Positions 32,052-32,052 of a stretch of 32,052 nucleotides of DNA are shown here, one piece after another. A model generated the notes under the pieces. The model was not told where the DNA came from. It did no database searches and worked only from the letters and a program-made list of their open reading frames with translations. A program made the position numbers and the translations under genes. The stretch spans positions 3,749-35,800 of the forward strand of contig DCEE01000029.1 in assembly GCA_002316795.1 (NCBI GenBank), read 5' to 3'. The first letter of the stretch is position 1, and each line of letters begins with the position of its first letter. The stretch is from Synergistaceae bacterium UBA1037. Its GTDB lineage: Bacteria > Synergistota > Synergistia > Synergistales > Synergistaceae.

Positions 32052-32052
32052 T

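Overview
The window looks like chromosomal DNA of an anaerobic, Gram-negative-type bacterium, most probably a member of the Synergistota. This rests on recognising gene families and on the tilS-hpt-ftsH order. No 16S gene or database search was available, so the phylum is an inference. Codon use looks even across the window, and I see no prophage, transposase gene, CRISPR array or rRNA.

Layout. 1-1217 (minus) is the 5' part of a PAS-PAS-PAS-GGDEF signalling protein cut by the window edge. 1.2-5.6 kb carries a secreted PDZ protein, two small unknown proteins, a VanX-type D-Ala-D-Ala dipeptidase and a DUF2993/LmeA-like envelope protein. 5.6-8.7 kb (minus) carries a methyltransferase, an iron-sulfur flavoprotein, a TfoX-N/BFD-like fusion and an exported choloylglycine-hydrolase-family enzyme. 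9.0-11.0 kb is a secreted serine hydrolase of the beta-lactamase fold. 11.1-11.7 kb (minus) is a small pair: a di-histidine membrane protein and an exported superoxide-reductase-like protein. 11.9-16.1 kb is a probable operon: ferredoxin-like aldo/keto reductase, acetoacetate decarboxylase family protein, short-chain dehydrogenase, and an internally duplicated membrane protein. 16.2-20.3 kb holds three tandem-domain universal stress proteins with a D-2-hydroxyacid dehydrogenase between the first and second. 21.0-25.6 kb is tRNA-Gly, tilS, hpt, ftsH, tRNA-Pro. 26.2-31.8 kb is an overlapping uvrB-uvrA-rlmB operon.

The most unusual content is non-coding. From 20.4 kb to the right edge (with one outlier near 11.8 kb) the gaps between housekeeping genes are filled by two families of hairpin-forming repeats. 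One is a unit of exactly 128 bp bounded by GCAATTG/CAATTGC. It is present three times complete (22929-23056, 31729-31856, and 31924-32051 inverted) and once as a 32-bp end fragment (20969-21000). Its two arms differ between copies but change together, so the hairpin is kept. The other is an array of small hairpins, each about 5-8 bp of stem around a 2-4 nt loop. The stem sequence differs from unit to unit, and the units are joined by a constant spacer close to GGAGAATTT. The two families abut each other twice. One 128-bp copy supplies the last codons and stop of rlmB; the fragment supplies the last codons and stop of a truncated sensor gene. I regard these as the candidate undescribed element. 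The sequence supports their structure, not their function.
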